Shown one piece after another: positions 7,983 to 16,645 of a DNA stretch of 64,000 bases (positions within the stretch are counted from its first letter, which is position 1; each line of letters starts with the position of its first letter). The stretch comes from DATEDA01 sp963789885 (GTDB lineage: Bacteria; Pseudomonadota; Gammaproteobacteria; Burkholderiales; SG8-39): assembly GCA_963789885.1 (NCBI GenBank), contig CAWBNB010000017.1:1-64000 (forward strand), read 5' to 3'. The notes under the pieces were generated by a model. The model did no database searches. It was not told where the DNA came from and saw nothing but the letters and a program-made list of their open reading frames with translations. The translations under genes and the position numbers were made by a program.

Positions 7983-8364
7983 ATGGCGACATTTCCCGAA
8001 CCCGCATGGATGGAAGCCTACCGGGACCGCGTGAACGCGGACCCCGAGATGGACGTGATCGGCGGCTGGTTCACCGTCGCCGCTCGCGTTCACGTTCGGC
8101 GAGCGGCGCTACGTCGTGCGCGTCGAGCGCGGCCGGATCGCCGAGATCAACGCCGCGCCGCGGATCGACGCGCGCTCGTCGTTCGGCTTCCGCGCGCCGA
8201 TGACGGTGTGGGAGAAGTTCGTGAGCCCGAATCCGCCCGCCCTTTATCACGACTTCTTCGCGATGCTGATGCGCGTGCCGGAGTTCGTGCTCGAGGGCGA
8301 CGGCCTGGTCGCGATGCAGAACGCGCGGGCGCTGCAGCGCATGATGAACCTCATGCGCGGGTAA
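7983..8364 (+). pseudogene. SCP2-like sterol-carrier domain protein, frameshifted
   Basis: The first frame gives MATFPEPAWMEAYRDRVNAD and runs to GGWFTVA. At about 8080-8090 the reading must change frame to continue as LAFTFGERRYVVRVERG and so on to MMNLMRG at 8364. Joined, the parts make one protein of about 126 residues resembling SCP2-type lipid-binding proteins (assignment moderate). A good AGGAG precedes the ATG. Either a one-base indel has broken the gene or the assembly has an error; the downstream hydrolase, 10 bases away, has the same problem. In this region a lipid or acyl-CoA carrier would fit with the CoA-linked catabolic genes. Confidence 0.65.
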
Positions 8365-8374
8365 GGAGGCCGAA

Positions 8375-9215
8375 ATGCCGAAGTACGAACCGATCGTCGG
8401 CCGCTACGTCGAGGTGAGCGCGCTCGGCGCGGGCCACCGGATCTTCTTCGAGGAGGCGGGACAGGGTATCCCGCTCCTCTGCCTGCACACTGCGGGCGCC
8501 GACAGCCGGCAATGGCGGCACGTGCTGAACGACGCCGAGATCACGCGGCGGTTCCGCGTCGTCGCGTTCGACCTGCCGTATCACGGGCGTTCGACGCCGC
8601 CCGACAAGTGGTGGCTCACGAGGTACCGGCTGACGACGAAGGGCTACCTCGAGCTCATCCGCGCGGTGTGGCAGACGCTCGAGCTCGAGCGGCCGGTGGT
8701 GATGGGCTGCTCGATGGGCGGCGCGATCTCGCTCAAGGTCGCCGCCGACTACCAGAGCGAGCTGACCGGCATCGTCGGCCTCGAGGCGACGGCGTACGCG
8801 CCGGGGCGCTACAACGACTTCCTCCATCACCCGGCGATCCATGGCGGCGAGCTCTGCGCGAGCTACACGCTCGGGCTCAACGCACCGTCGAGCCCCGAGG
8901 TCGCGAAGCGCGAGAACTGGTGGTACTACGCGCAGGGCGGGCCGGGCGTCTACGCCGGGGACGTGCACTACTACAGCTTCGACTGGGACGCGCGCGAGGA
9001 GATCAAGCGGATCGACGCGCGGAAGTGCAAGGTGTCGCTCCTCACCGGCGAATACGACTACTCCTGTACGCCGGCGATGACCGAGGCGGTCGCCGCGGCC
9101 ATCCCCGGCTGCGCGCATGACGATCATGAAGGGCATGGGGCACTTCCCCATGGTCGAGAACTACCCGGCGTTCCGGCCGTTCCTGCTGCCCGAGCTCCGG
9201 TTCATGGCCGGTTGA
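8375..9215 (+). pseudogene. Alpha/beta hydrolase with a late frameshift
   Basis: A protein of about 280 residues with the alpha/beta-hydrolase fold: 'LCLHTAGADSRQW' (oxyanion region), 'AFDLPYHGRS', the nucleophile elbow GCSMGG near residue 113, and an acid residue in 'LLTGEYDYSC' near residue 230. The frame that opens at 8375 loses the C-terminus at about 9110. One base shift restores 'MTIMKGMGHFPMVENYPAF' and a stop at 9213-9215, bringing back the catalytic histidine (GHFP). The uninterrupted frame instead runs on through the terminator to 9502, which is not believable. It follows the SCP2-like gene closely, so both belong to one transcript. Broken gene or sequencing indel. Confidence 0.75.
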
Positions 9216-9220
9216 GGGCA

Positions 9221-9251
9221 CCGCTCTCTCCCCGGCGGGGGGAGAGAGCGG
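9221..9251. terminator. Perfect 13-bp hairpin between convergent genes
   Basis: CCGCTCTCTCCCC (9221-9233) pairs perfectly with 9239-9251 around a five-base loop. It lies between the ends of the plus-strand hydrolase (9215) and the minus-strand binding protein (9262), so it can serve both directions. There is no T run. Confidence 0.65.
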
Positions 9252-9261
9252 GTGAAGACGC

Positions 9262-10503
9262 CTATTTCTTCGACCAGACCGGCTTCGCCAGCGCCGAAGC
9301 CGCCGGGTACACCACCACCGGCTCGCCGTTCTGCCACTGCACGATGAGCAGCGACGCCCCGGCGCGCCGCCCGTTCTCGTCGAACTTGAGCCGACCGCCG
9401 GGGAAGAATTTCGCCGGGCCGTCGGTCGTGTCCATCGCGCGGATCGCCGCGGCGACCTTCCGGCGGTCGGGTGCGCCGGCCTTCTCGAGCGCGTCCTTGT
9501 AGATCCACATGTCGCCGTAGGTGGAAATCGAGTCCTGGGTCATCCACGGCTCGCCGGTGCGCTTCTTGAACTCCGCGATCAGCGCCTCCTGACCCTTGGC
9601 GCCCCAGTTGGCCACCACCGTCATCACGCCTTCCATCAGCTCCTTGCCGACGAGCTTGAGCATCTCCGGCGCGCCGATGTGCGCGCCGTTCGACACCACC
9701 GGCAGGCGGCCGCGGCCCATGCCCATCTCGCTCAGCTTCTCGAGGACGAGCTTGTCGTCGGGCACGCTCGTCGGCAGGAGGAGCAGCACGTCGGGCCGGG
9801 CGCTGCGGACCTTCTGCACCATCGAGGTCGCGTCGGCGAGCGGCGGCGTGAAGATCTCGTCGACGACGAGGTTCAGGTTCAGCTTCTGGAACCCGCCCTC
9901 GCGCATCGGCTTCACGAAGCTGACCGGCGCGGCGGTGTTGTCCATCACGATGCCGACGGTCTTCAGCGGCTGCCCGGTGGCGGATTTCGCGAGCTCGAGC
10001 AGCGCGGGCAGCGCGCCGTTCGCTTGCGCGCCGCCGGTCGGCGAGGTCTGGAACACGTACTTGTAGCCGCGCGCGGTGATCGCATCCGAGTACGATAGCG
10101 TGAGCACCGGCAGCTCCGCGCGCTCGGTGACCTCGGTGACCGCGAGGGTGAAGGTCGACAGCCAAGCGCCGGTCGCGCCGATCACGTCGGTCTCCTGCGC
10201 GACCAGGCGCTGCGCCGCGTTCTTCGCCTTCTCGGCGTTGTCGCCCGCGTCGACGACGAGGAGCTTGAGGCGCGCACCGCCGAGCGACTTGATGCCGCCG
10301 GCGCGGTTGATGTCCTCGATCGCCATGTCGGCGCCCTTCTGCATCAGCTCGCCCTGCCGTGCCCAGGGGCCGGACATCGGGGCGATCATCGCGACCCGGA
10401 CCTCCTTCGCCTGCGACCAGGCCGGGCCTGCGCCGAGCGCCACACCGGCGCTGGCGAAGGCGGCGAGCAGGGCCCGGACGAGGGTTCTTCGTTGCATTCT
10501 CAT
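9262..10503 (-). CDS. Branched-chain amino acid type ABC transporter substrate-binding protein
   Basis: A 413-residue periplasmic type I binding protein of the LivK/HAAT family. It has a signal peptide (Arg-rich N-terminus, hydrophobic core to about residue 30, ending PAWSQA) and the typical opening 'RVAMIAPMSGPWARQG', then 'AIEDINRAGGI' and 'LLVVDAGDNAEKAKNAAQRL'. AGGAGG at the right distance supports the ATG at 10503. It is followed on the same strand side by the livF, livM-livG and livH-like genes, so it is the receptor of this importer. Such receptors in degradation clusters often bind aromatic or aliphatic acids instead of leucine; the ligand here is unknown. Confidence 0.9.
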   Translation of the reverse strand: MRMQRRTLVRALLAAFASAGVALGAGPAWSQAKEVRVAMIAPMSGPWARQGELMQKGADMAIEDINRAGGIKSLGGARLKLLVVDAGDNAEKAKNAAQRLVAQETDVIGATGAWLSTFTLAVTEVTERAELPVLTLSYSDAITARGYKYVFQTSPTGGAQANGALPALLELAKSATGQPLKTVGIVMDNTAAPVSFVKPMREGGFQKLNLNLVVDEIFTPPLADATSMVQKVRSARPDVLLLLPTSVPDDKLVLEKLSEMGMGRGRLPVVSNGAHIGAPEMLKLVGKELMEGVMTVVANWGAKGQEALIAEFKKRTGEPWMTQDSISTYGDMWIYKDALEKAGAPDRRKVAAAIRAMDTTDGPAKFFPGGRLKFDENGRRAGASLLIVQWQNGEPVVVYPAASALAKPVWSKK

Positions 10504-10547
10504 CACTTCCTCCTTTGTGGAAATCAGGCCGCGAGGGCCCCGTTCAG

Positions 10548-10579
10548 CGATTCACATCCCAAGCGATTCACATCCCAAG
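10548..10579. repeat. 16-base tandem duplication across the livF stop
   Basis: The unit CGATTCACATCCCAAG occurs twice head to tail (10548-10563 and 10564-10579). It duplicates the last codons of the livF-like gene, including its stop, so the sequence after the stop repeats the LGM-stop coding sequence. Probably a slippage event. Confidence 0.8.
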
Positions 10580-11275
10580 ATACGCCCGTTTCACCCGTTC
10601 GTCGGCGAGCAGCGCATCATGCGTTCCCTCGAGCACCAGCCGCCCGGACTCGAGCACGTAGCCGTAGTTGCAGGCGCTCAGCGCCTCCGCGACCCGTTGC
10701 TCGACGAGCAGCACCGTGAGCCCGGTCTGGCGGTGGATCTCCTCGATGCGGCTGAAGATGAGGTCGGCGAGCATCGGGGCGAGCCCCATCGACGGCTCGT
10801 CCAGCAGGAGGAGCCGCGGCGACGACGCGAGCCCGCGGCCGATCGCGAGCATCTGCTGCTCGCCGCCCGACAGCGTGCCCGCGGGCTGCTCGCGCCGCTC
10901 CTTCAGCACCGGGAAGAGCGCGAAGATCTGCTCGAGGTTGCGCGACCACTCGGCGCGCCCGCGCTCGGGGACCGCGCCCATCTCCAGGTTCTCGATCACG
11001 CTCAGCGACCGGAACACCTGCCGGCCCTCCGGCACGTGCGCGATGCCGAGGTGCGCCCGTTCGGGCGGCGGCACGGCGAGGAGATCGCGGCCGTCGAAGG
11101 TGATCCGGCCGGCGGTCGGCCGCACCGTTCCCGAGACGGTCTTGAAGAGCGTCGTCTTGCCGGCGCCGTTCGGCCCGACGATGGCGACGAACTTGCCCGC
11201 CTCGACCGCGAGCGAGACGTCGACGAGCGCCTTCAGCCCGCCGTAGGCGACGTTCAGTCCGTCAATGCGCAGCAC
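10568..11275 (-). CDS. livF: LivF-type ABC transporter ATP-binding protein
   Basis: A 235-residue ATPase of the branched-chain amino acid importer family. Walker A is GPNGAGKTTLFKTV, the ABC signature is LSGGEQQMLAIGR, Walker B is LLLLDEPSMGLAP, and the family-specific tail 'LVEQRVAEALSACNYGYVLE' is present. Length is normal for LivF. It overlaps the start of the next reading unit (livM-livG ends at 11262), as in many liv operons. It should pair with the LivG domain of the fusion protein to drive import by the LivH/LivM channel. Confidence 0.93.
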   Translation of the reverse strand: MLRIDGLNVAYGGLKALVDVSLAVEAGKFVAIVGPNGAGKTTLFKTVSGTVRPTAGRITFDGRDLLAVPPPERAHLGIAHVPEGRQVFRSLSVIENLEMGAVPERGRAEWSRNLEQIFALFPVLKERREQPAGTLSGGEQQMLAIGRGLASSPRLLLLDEPSMGLAPMLADLIFSRIEEIHRQTGLTVLLVEQRVAEALSACNYGYVLESGRLVLEGTHDALLADERVKRAYLGM

Positions 11276-13034
11276 GGGCCATCCACCGCGGGCCGAGATA
11301 CGCCTCGATCACCTTCGGATTGCGGGTGACCTCCGCCGGCGTGCCCGCATCGAGCACCGCGCCGTGGTCGAGCACCACGAACCGGTCGGCGAGCTGCACC
11401 ATCGCGTGCATCGTGTGCTCGATGATCACGATCGTCAGCCCGCCGTCCGCGAGCGCGTTCAGCGTCGAGAGCACGCGGCCGATCTCCTGCGATCCGAGTC
11501 CGGCGAGCGTCTCGTCGGCGAGCAGGAGCTTCGGCCGCGACGCGATCGCGCGCGCGAGCTCCATCAGCCGGAGCTCCACCGTCGTCAGCCCGCCGGCGAC
11601 CGTGTCGCCTTGCGCGGCGAGGCCGACGCGCCCGAGCGCGTGGCGCGCCGCGGCGTATGCCCTGGCATCGTCGCTCTCGGCCGCAAACGCGCCGACCACG
11701 ACGTTGTCGAGCACCGTCATCCGCGGGAACGGCCGCATCACCTGGAACGTGCGCCCGATGCCGAGACGGCAGACCTCATTCGGCTTGAGGCCGAGCAGCG
11801 ACTTGCCTTCGAACAGCACTTCCCCGGTGTCCGCGCGGATGAAACCGTTCAGGAGGTTGAAGAGCGTGGTCTTGCCGGCGCCGTTCGGGCCGATGATCCC
11901 GAGCACTTCGCCGCGGCGCACCTCGAAGCTCACGTCCTGGACCGCCCGGAGGCCGCCGAACGAGCGCGAGACGTTGGCGACCCTGAGCACGACCTCGCCG
12001 CCGGCCCGATCGCCGGCTGCGCGCCGGGCGGGCGGCGCGGCGACGACCGGCTCGTCGAGCGGCGGGCGCGCGCCCGCTCCCTGCGCGCGCCGCGCCCGCG
12101 CGTCGCGGAACCGCGGCACCAGACCCTCGGGCGCCAGCATGATCACCGCCACGATCGCAGCGCCGAAGACGACGCCCTGGATGCCCGGGATCTTGTTGCC
12201 GAGCTCGGCGTGCAGGATCTCGGCCAGCGGGATCAGGATGATCGAGCCGATCACCGGGCCCCATACCGTGGCGACGCCCCCGAACAGCGTGACGATCAAG
12301 GCCTGCGCGGAAGTCAGCATGCCGAACACCGTCGGCGGCGTCACGATGAGCAGCACCACCGCGTAGAACCCGCCGGCGGCGGCGGCGATCGCGCCGGAGA
12401 CCATGATCGCCTTCATCTTCCAGCGCCACGCGTCGATGCCGGAGGCTTCCGCGGCCCACTCGTTCTGCTTGATCGCGATCAGCGACAGGCCGAACCGCGA
12501 GCGCTCGATGCGGAGCGAGACGAGCATCGCGGCGACGAGCATCGCGAGCGCGATCACGACGTAGGCGCGGTGGTCCGCGAACTGCATGTAGGCGGCCGGC
12601 GCCTCGCGTTTCATCGGCAGCGGCACCTCCTGGTAGCCGAGCCACTCGAAGACGTAGAGCAGGGCGAGCGGGTAGGCGAGCATCGCGAGCGAGAAGTAGA
12701 CGCCGCGGAGCCGAAACGTCGGGTAGCCGATGAGCACCCCGGCGACGACCCCGACCAGCATCCCGACCGGGATGCCGATCCACGGCGTCACCTCGAGCTT
12801 CACGAGGAGCAGGGTCACCGTGTACGCGCCGAGCCCGAAGAACGATGCGTGGCCGAACGATACGAGGCCCGAGTAGCCGCTGAAGACGTTCCAGGCGACG
12901 CCCATGATCGCCCAGACGAGGACGAGCGTGAGCATCAGCTGGTAGTACTCGTTGCGAACGACGAGGCCGAGCGCGAGATACGCCGCCGCGAACCAGAAGA
13001 TCGCCGCCAGCGGCTTGCCGCGGGCGGTCGTCAC
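11262..13034 (-). CDS. Fused LivM permease and LivG ATPase
   Basis: A 590-residue fusion. Residues 1 to about 310 are a LivM-type permease with many membrane helices and the loop 'GIDAWRWKMKAIMVSG'. A linker rich in Ala/Arg/Pro follows to about residue 345. The rest is a LivG-type ATPase with Walker A GPNGAGKTTLFNLLNG, the LivG insert 'GIGRTFQVMRPFPRMTVLDN', the degenerate signature 'TTVELRLMELARAIAS' and Walker B LLLADETLAGL. The ABC signature (normally LSxGxQ) reads GGLTTVELR, which is unusual and may lower activity at that site. The GTG start at 13034 overlaps the stop of livH by GTGA, indicating coupling. The fusion fixes a 1:1 ratio of channel half and ATPase. Confidence 0.9.
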   Translation of the reverse strand: MTTARGKPLAAIFWFAAAYLALGLVVRNEYYQLMLTLVLVWAIMGVAWNVFSGYSGLVSFGHASFFGLGAYTVTLLLVKLEVTPWIGIPVGMLVGVVAGVLIGYPTFRLRGVYFSLAMLAYPLALLYVFEWLGYQEVPLPMKREAPAAYMQFADHRAYVVIALAMLVAAMLVSLRIERSRFGLSLIAIKQNEWAAEASGIDAWRWKMKAIMVSGAIAAAAGGFYAVVLLIVTPPTVFGMLTSAQALIVTLFGGVATVWGPVIGSIILIPLAEILHAELGNKIPGIQGVVFGAAIVAVIMLAPEGLVPRFRDARARRAQGAGARPPLDEPVVAAPPARRAAGDRAGGEVVLRVANVSRSFGGLRAVQDVSFEVRRGEVLGIIGPNGAGKTTLFNLLNGFIRADTGEVLFEGKSLLGLKPNEVCRLGIGRTFQVMRPFPRMTVLDNVVVGAFAAESDDARAYAAARHALGRVGLAAQGDTVAGGLTTVELRLMELARAIASRPKLLLADETLAGLGSQEIGRVLSTLNALADGGLTIVIIEHTMHAMVQLADRFVVLDHGAVLDAGTPAEVTRNPKVIEAYLGPRWMARAAH

Positions 13035-13993
13035 GCGCGATCCACGTTCCGGCCGAAGAGGCCTTCGGGGCGCAGCAGGACGATCAGGAGGAACACGACG
13101 AAGATCGCCGCGTTCTGCAGTTGGACCGGCAGTACCAGCGTCGAGAGCTGCTGCACGAGGCCGATCGTCAGGCCACCCCAGAACGCGCCGCCGATGCTGC
13201 CCATCCCGCCGAGCACGACGCCCGCGTACATGATGATGACGAACTCGAGGCCGACGTACGGCTGGAACGGGTAGTAGGTCGCGACCAGTCCCCCGGCGAG
13301 CGCGGTGATCCCGCAGCCGAGGCCGAACGCGATGCGGTGCGCGCGGTCGACGTCGATGCCCATGTAGGTCGCCGCCTCCGGATTGTCGGCGGCGGCGCGC
13401 AGCTGCTTGCCGATGCGCGAACGGGTGACGAAGAGATAGAGCGCGATCGCCGCCGCGATCGACACGACGAACGCGACGCTGCGCGCCTTGTTGAAGAACA
13501 TCGAGACCTGGTCGCCGGCGAGCGGGCCGAGCTCCCAGGCGGTCGCGGAGAGCGGCGTGCGGATGTTCTCCGGCGTCGAGCCGAAGAAGATCAGCCCGGC
13601 GTTGGCGAGGATGAGCGACAGGCCGAGCGTCAGGATGAGCTGCGGATAGTGGCCCTCGCCCTCGGTGCCGAACACGCGGAAGCCGGTCACCCGGGCGAGG
13701 AAGAACCGGTGCAGCAGGATGCCGACGATGTAGAGCAGCACGCCGGCGATCGCGGCGCCGACGATCGGCCCGAGGTACGGACCGAGGTACTTGCCGAGCC
13801 CGAGCCACGTGAACGCGTAGAGCGTGGCGTACATCCCGAGCATCAGGAACTCGCCCTGCGCGAAGTTGATCACCCGCATCACGCCGAAGATGAACCCGAG
13901 GCCCACGCACATCAGCGCGTACACGCTGCCGATGAGGAGCCCGGCGGTGAGCGCCTGCAGCAGGTTCTCGAGGAAGATGAGCGACTGGTTCAT
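13031..13993 (-). CDS. livH: LivH-type ABC transporter permease
   Basis: A 320-residue integral membrane protein with the LivH pattern: 'GLLIGSVYALMCVGLGFIFG' in the first helix, then 'INFAQGEFLMLGMY', and the cytoplasmic loop 'IGKQLRAAADNPEAATYMG' that contacts the ATPase. It ends 'LIVLLRPEGLFGRNV', typical for the family. Start at 13993 by overlap (ATGA) with the end of the DUF35 gene upstream, and end by overlap with livM-livG. It forms the channel with the LivM half of the fusion. That the importer is translationally coupled to a DUF35 gene links uptake with the CoA-dependent pathway encoded upstream. Confidence 0.93.
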   Translation of the reverse strand: MNQSLIFLENLLQALTAGLLIGSVYALMCVGLGFIFGVMRVINFAQGEFLMLGMYATLYAFTWLGLGKYLGPYLGPIVGAAIAGVLLYIVGILLHRFFLARVTGFRVFGTEGEGHYPQLILTLGLSLILANAGLIFFGSTPENIRTPLSATAWELGPLAGDQVSMFFNKARSVAFVVSIAAAIALYLFVTRSRIGKQLRAAADNPEAATYMGIDVDRAHRIAFGLGCGITALAGGLVATYYPFQPYVGLEFVIIMYAGVVLGGMGSIGGAFWGGLTIGLVQQLSTLVLPVQLQNAAIFVVFLLIVLLRPEGLFGRNVDRA

Positions 13994-14406
13994 GCGGGCT
14001 CCGCCGGCCGGAACCGCGGCAGGGTGATCGCCGGCGTCGCATCGTCGAAGTCGATGACGACGCGCAGGCCGACCGCGAGCCGCTCGTTCGGCAGGCCGAC
14101 GACGCTCGCCGTCAGGCGCGGGCCCTCGTCGAGCTCGACCTGCACGACGTTGTAGGGGACGTCGGCAGCGAACGCCGGAAACCACGCCTTGTGGACGACC
14201 GTCCAGGTCGAGATCTTTCCGGTTCCGAGCGCCGGATGCCAGGCGAGCCGGTCCGAGAAGCAGAACGGGCACACCGGCCCCGCCGGCAGGTGCGCGCGTC
14301 CGCACTCGTCGCAGAACGGGAGCACGAGCTTCCGGTCCCGCAGCGCGTCCCAGAACGGCTGCGTGTCGGGCGTGACGCGGGGCAGGGGCTTTGCGGGCTC
14401 GCTCAT
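13990..14406 (-). CDS. DUF35 OB-fold protein with zinc ribbon (first copy)
   Basis: A 138-residue protein of the DUF35 family: an N-terminal rubredoxin-like zinc ribbon with four cysteines (CDECGRAHLPAGPVCPFC, about residues 32-49) followed by an OB-fold (YNVVQVELDEGPRL and later strands). DUF35 proteins bind acyl-CoA and partner thiolase-like or MaoC-like enzymes; ChsH2/Ltp2 in steroid side-chain breakdown is the best-studied case. Here the thiolase-like gene ends only 2 bases upstream, matching that partnership. The stop overlaps the livH start. Whether the pair acts as aldolase, thiolase or carrier is inference. Confidence 0.88.
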   Translation of the reverse strand: MSEPAKPLPRVTPDTQPFWDALRDRKLVLPFCDECGRAHLPAGPVCPFCFSDRLAWHPALGTGKISTWTVVHKAWFPAFAADVPYNVVQVELDEGPRLTASVVGLPNERLAVGLRVVIDFDDATPAITLPRFRPAEPA

Positions 14407-14408
14407 CG

Positions 14409-15587
14409 TCAGTTCCGGAAGATCACGGAGTCGCCCCACGCGGTGCCCCACTGGAGGTGGCGCGCGTTCGCGATCTGGCGCTCGCCGGCCGCGCCGCGGA
14501 GCTGCCGGACGATCTCGAGGATCGAGTTCCAGCCGCCGACGTGCGCCTCCGAGAGGAGGCCGCCCGAGGTGTTCATCGGGAGCTCGCCGCCGAGTTCGAT
14601 GCGGCCGTTCTGCACCCACTTCGCCGCTTCGCCCGGCCCGCAGAAGCCGAAGCGCTCGAGCGTGAACAGCACGAGCGGCGAGAACGCGTCGTAGGTGTAG
14701 AGGCCGGCGACGTCCTTGCGATCGATCCCCGCCATGCGATAGGCGAGGAGATCGCGCTCCTCCGGCCGCCAGCGCGCGGTCTCCTGCTGATTGATGCCGA
14801 GATTTCGCGGCGCGAAGATGAACTCATCGCGCCCGGAGCGCAGACCCTGCATGCCGGCGATGTAGACCGGTCGCTGCTTCAGGTCGCGCGCACGCTCGGC
14901 CGAGGTCACGAGCGCGACCGCCGCGCCGTCGGTGATCAGGCAGCAGTCGTAGAGCCGCAGCGGATCGACGACCATCCGCGCCGACTGGTGCTTCTCGAGC
15001 GTCAGCGGTTCCTTCATCACCGCGTGCGGGCTCTTCAGCGCGTGCTTGCGAAAGGCGATCGGCACCGCCGCGAGCTCCTCGCTCGTCGCGCCGTAGAGCT
15101 TCATGTACCGCTGCATGCCGAGCGCGGCACCGCCGGCCGGGGCGGTGAGCCCGTACGGCGGCGACTCGCCGTGCGTGCCGCCGTCCTCGCGCGTGCCCTC
15201 GGCGTCGCCCGGGCCGCCGAGGATCTGCCGCTCGCGGGTGAAGCTGATCGCGGTGAAGCACGCGACGACGTTCGCGAGGCCGCACGCCACCGCCATCGCT
15301 GCCTGCTCGATCGCGCTCGTCACGAAGCGCCCGTGCAGCCAGGTCTGGCTGACCCACCGAACGTCGAGGCCGTAGGTTTCCGCGACGCGGTCGTAATCGA
15401 CCCCGAGCGGCCAGCCGAGGTGGATCGCGATGCCGTCGACGTCCGCGCGCGCGAGACCGGCGTCGGCGAGCGCGGCTTTCAGCGCCTTCGCACCGAGCTT
15501 GAGCTGGCTCGCGGGCAGGAAGCGCCCGTACTCGCTCTGGCCGATGCCGGCGATCGCGGTCTGATCGCGCAGGGCGAGTGCGGGCAT
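14409..15587 (-). CDS. Thiolase-like protein lacking the nucleophilic cysteine (first copy)
   Basis: A 392-residue member of the thiolase/SCPx lipid-transfer branch ('IAGIGQSEYGRF' at the start; 'YTYDAFSPLVLFTLERFGFC' near residue 300; 'NTSGGLLSEAHVGGWN' near 345). Aligning by the conserved A-x-x-x-A-x-G helix, the position of the usual nucleophilic Cys falls in 'LHGRFVTSAIEQ', where there is no cysteine, and the C-terminal GHP motif is replaced by SEAHVGG. Such cysteine-less relatives paired with DUF35 proteins (Ltp2) are side-chain retro-aldolases. The DUF35 gene follows 2 bases downstream. The substrate is probably an acyl-CoA. Confidence 0.85.
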   Translation of the reverse strand: MPALALRDQTAIAGIGQSEYGRFLPASQLKLGAKALKAALADAGLARADVDGIAIHLGWPLGVDYDRVAETYGLDVRWVSQTWLHGRFVTSAIEQAAMAVACGLANVVACFTAISFTRERQILGGPGDAEGTREDGGTHGESPPYGLTAPAGGAALGMQRYMKLYGATSEELAAVPIAFRKHALKSPHAVMKEPLTLEKHQSARMVVDPLRLYDCCLITDGAAVALVTSAERARDLKQRPVYIAGMQGLRSGRDEFIFAPRNLGINQQETARWRPEERDLLAYRMAGIDRKDVAGLYTYDAFSPLVLFTLERFGFCGPGEAAKWVQNGRIELGGELPMNTSGGLLSEAHVGGWNSILEIVRQLRGAAGERQIANARHLQWGTAWGDSVIFRN

Positions 15588-15591
15588 GCGC

Positions 15592-16635
15592 TCAGCCGTT
15601 CGGGCGGAGGACGATGCGGCCGGTGATGCGGCCGGCCTCCATCAGCGTGTGCGCTTCGCCGGCCTCCTCGAGCGCGAGCGCACGCGTGACGACCGCCTTG
15701 ACCTGGCCGCGCTTCATGAGCGCAAGCACGTCCTCGAGCTGGTTGCGCGAGGTGCTGGTGACCGAGAGCATCGACTGGTTCTTGAGGAAGAGCTGCGCCG
15801 GGTTGAACGGCACGAACTGGCCGGTGAGCTGCCCGATCAGGATCCAGCGCCCGGAGACGCCGAGGCTCCGCCGCATCGGCTCGAAGAGCGGCGTGCCGAC
15901 GTTGTCGACGAGGACGTCGACGCCGCGCCCGTCGGTGAGCCGCTTGACCTGCGGCGAGAAGTCCTCGCCGCGCGCGTGCACGACGACCTCGTGCGCGCCC
16001 AGCTCGCGGATGAGGTCGGCCTTGTCCGGCGAGGTCGTCTGCGCGATGACATACGCGCCCATGAGACGCGCGAGCTGCACCGCATGGAGGCCGAGCCCGC
16101 CGCCGGCGCCGGTGACGAGCGCGCTCTCTCCCGCCTGGAGCCGGCCGACGTCGCGCACGCCGTTGAGGATGGTGCCGATCGCGCACGAGGCGATCGAAGC
16201 GTCGGCGAGCGGCACCCCCTCGGGCACCGCGGCGACGTTGTCGTCACCGACCGCGACGTACTCGCCGTAACCGCCGACCAGGCCCCAGTCGCCGAGGAAC
16301 TTCCGGTCGGGGCAGAGCGTCTCGCGGCCGCTCCGGCAGAAGCGGCACGCGCCGCAGATGTAGTAGCGCTGCGCGGTCGCGACCCGGTCGCCCGCCTTGA
16401 ACCGCGAGACGTCGCGGCCGACTTCGACGACGGTGCCGGAGATCTCGTGGCCGAGCACGCAGGGCAGCTTCACGCCCGCCTTCAGCGTGCCGTTCCGCGT
16501 CAGCACGTCGTGGAAGCAGACGCCGCACGCGTCCACCTTGATCACCACGTCGCGCGGGCCGGCGACCGGATCGGGAATGTTCTCGATCTTCATCGCGTCG
16601 ATGCCGCCCGGCTGACGCACCACCATTGCCTTCAT
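15592..16635 (-). CDS. Zinc-dependent alcohol dehydrogenase (MDR family)
   Basis: A 347-residue medium-chain dehydrogenase. Catalytic zinc ligands lie in 'ACGVCFHD' (near residue 38) and 'LGHEISG' (near 63). The structural zinc lobe is intact (CGACRFCRSGRETLC, about 94-108), and the NAD(P)-binding motif is VTGAGGGLGLHAVQLA near residue 170. Length and motifs are complete. It oxidises an alcohol or reduces an aldehyde. Lying between two thiolase-like/DUF35 pairs, it could process the aldehyde released by a retro-aldol step, which is inference. It is 4 bases from the first thiolase-like gene and 10 from the second DUF35 gene, so all are one operon. Confidence 0.92.
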   Translation of the reverse strand: MKAMVVRQPGGIDAMKIENIPDPVAGPRDVVIKVDACGVCFHDVLTRNGTLKAGVKLPCVLGHEISGTVVEVGRDVSRFKAGDRVATAQRYYICGACRFCRSGRETLCPDRKFLGDWGLVGGYGEYVAVGDDNVAAVPEGVPLADASIASCAIGTILNGVRDVGRLQAGESALVTGAGGGLGLHAVQLARLMGAYVIAQTTSPDKADLIRELGAHEVVVHARGEDFSPQVKRLTDGRGVDVLVDNVGTPLFEPMRRSLGVSGRWILIGQLTGQFVPFNPAQLFLKNQSMLSVTSTSRNQLEDVLALMKRGQVKAVVTRALALEEAGEAHTLMEAGRITGRIVLRPNG

Positions 16636-16645
16636 CGCGATTCCT

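Noticed and set aside
8375..9502. 375-residue reading frame running from the hydrolase across the terminator
   Set aside because: The part after about 9110 is Arg/Pro-rich out-of-frame sequence passing through a hairpin and antisense to the binding-protein gene; the shifted frame with GHFP and a stop at 9215 is the true end.
11265..13274. Long open frames opposite the liv genes and elsewhere (for example opposite 34657-36579 and 40099-42315)
   Set aside because: They are Arg/Glu/Asp/Ala-rich translations typical of the antisense strand of GC-rich genes and have no domain or start signals.
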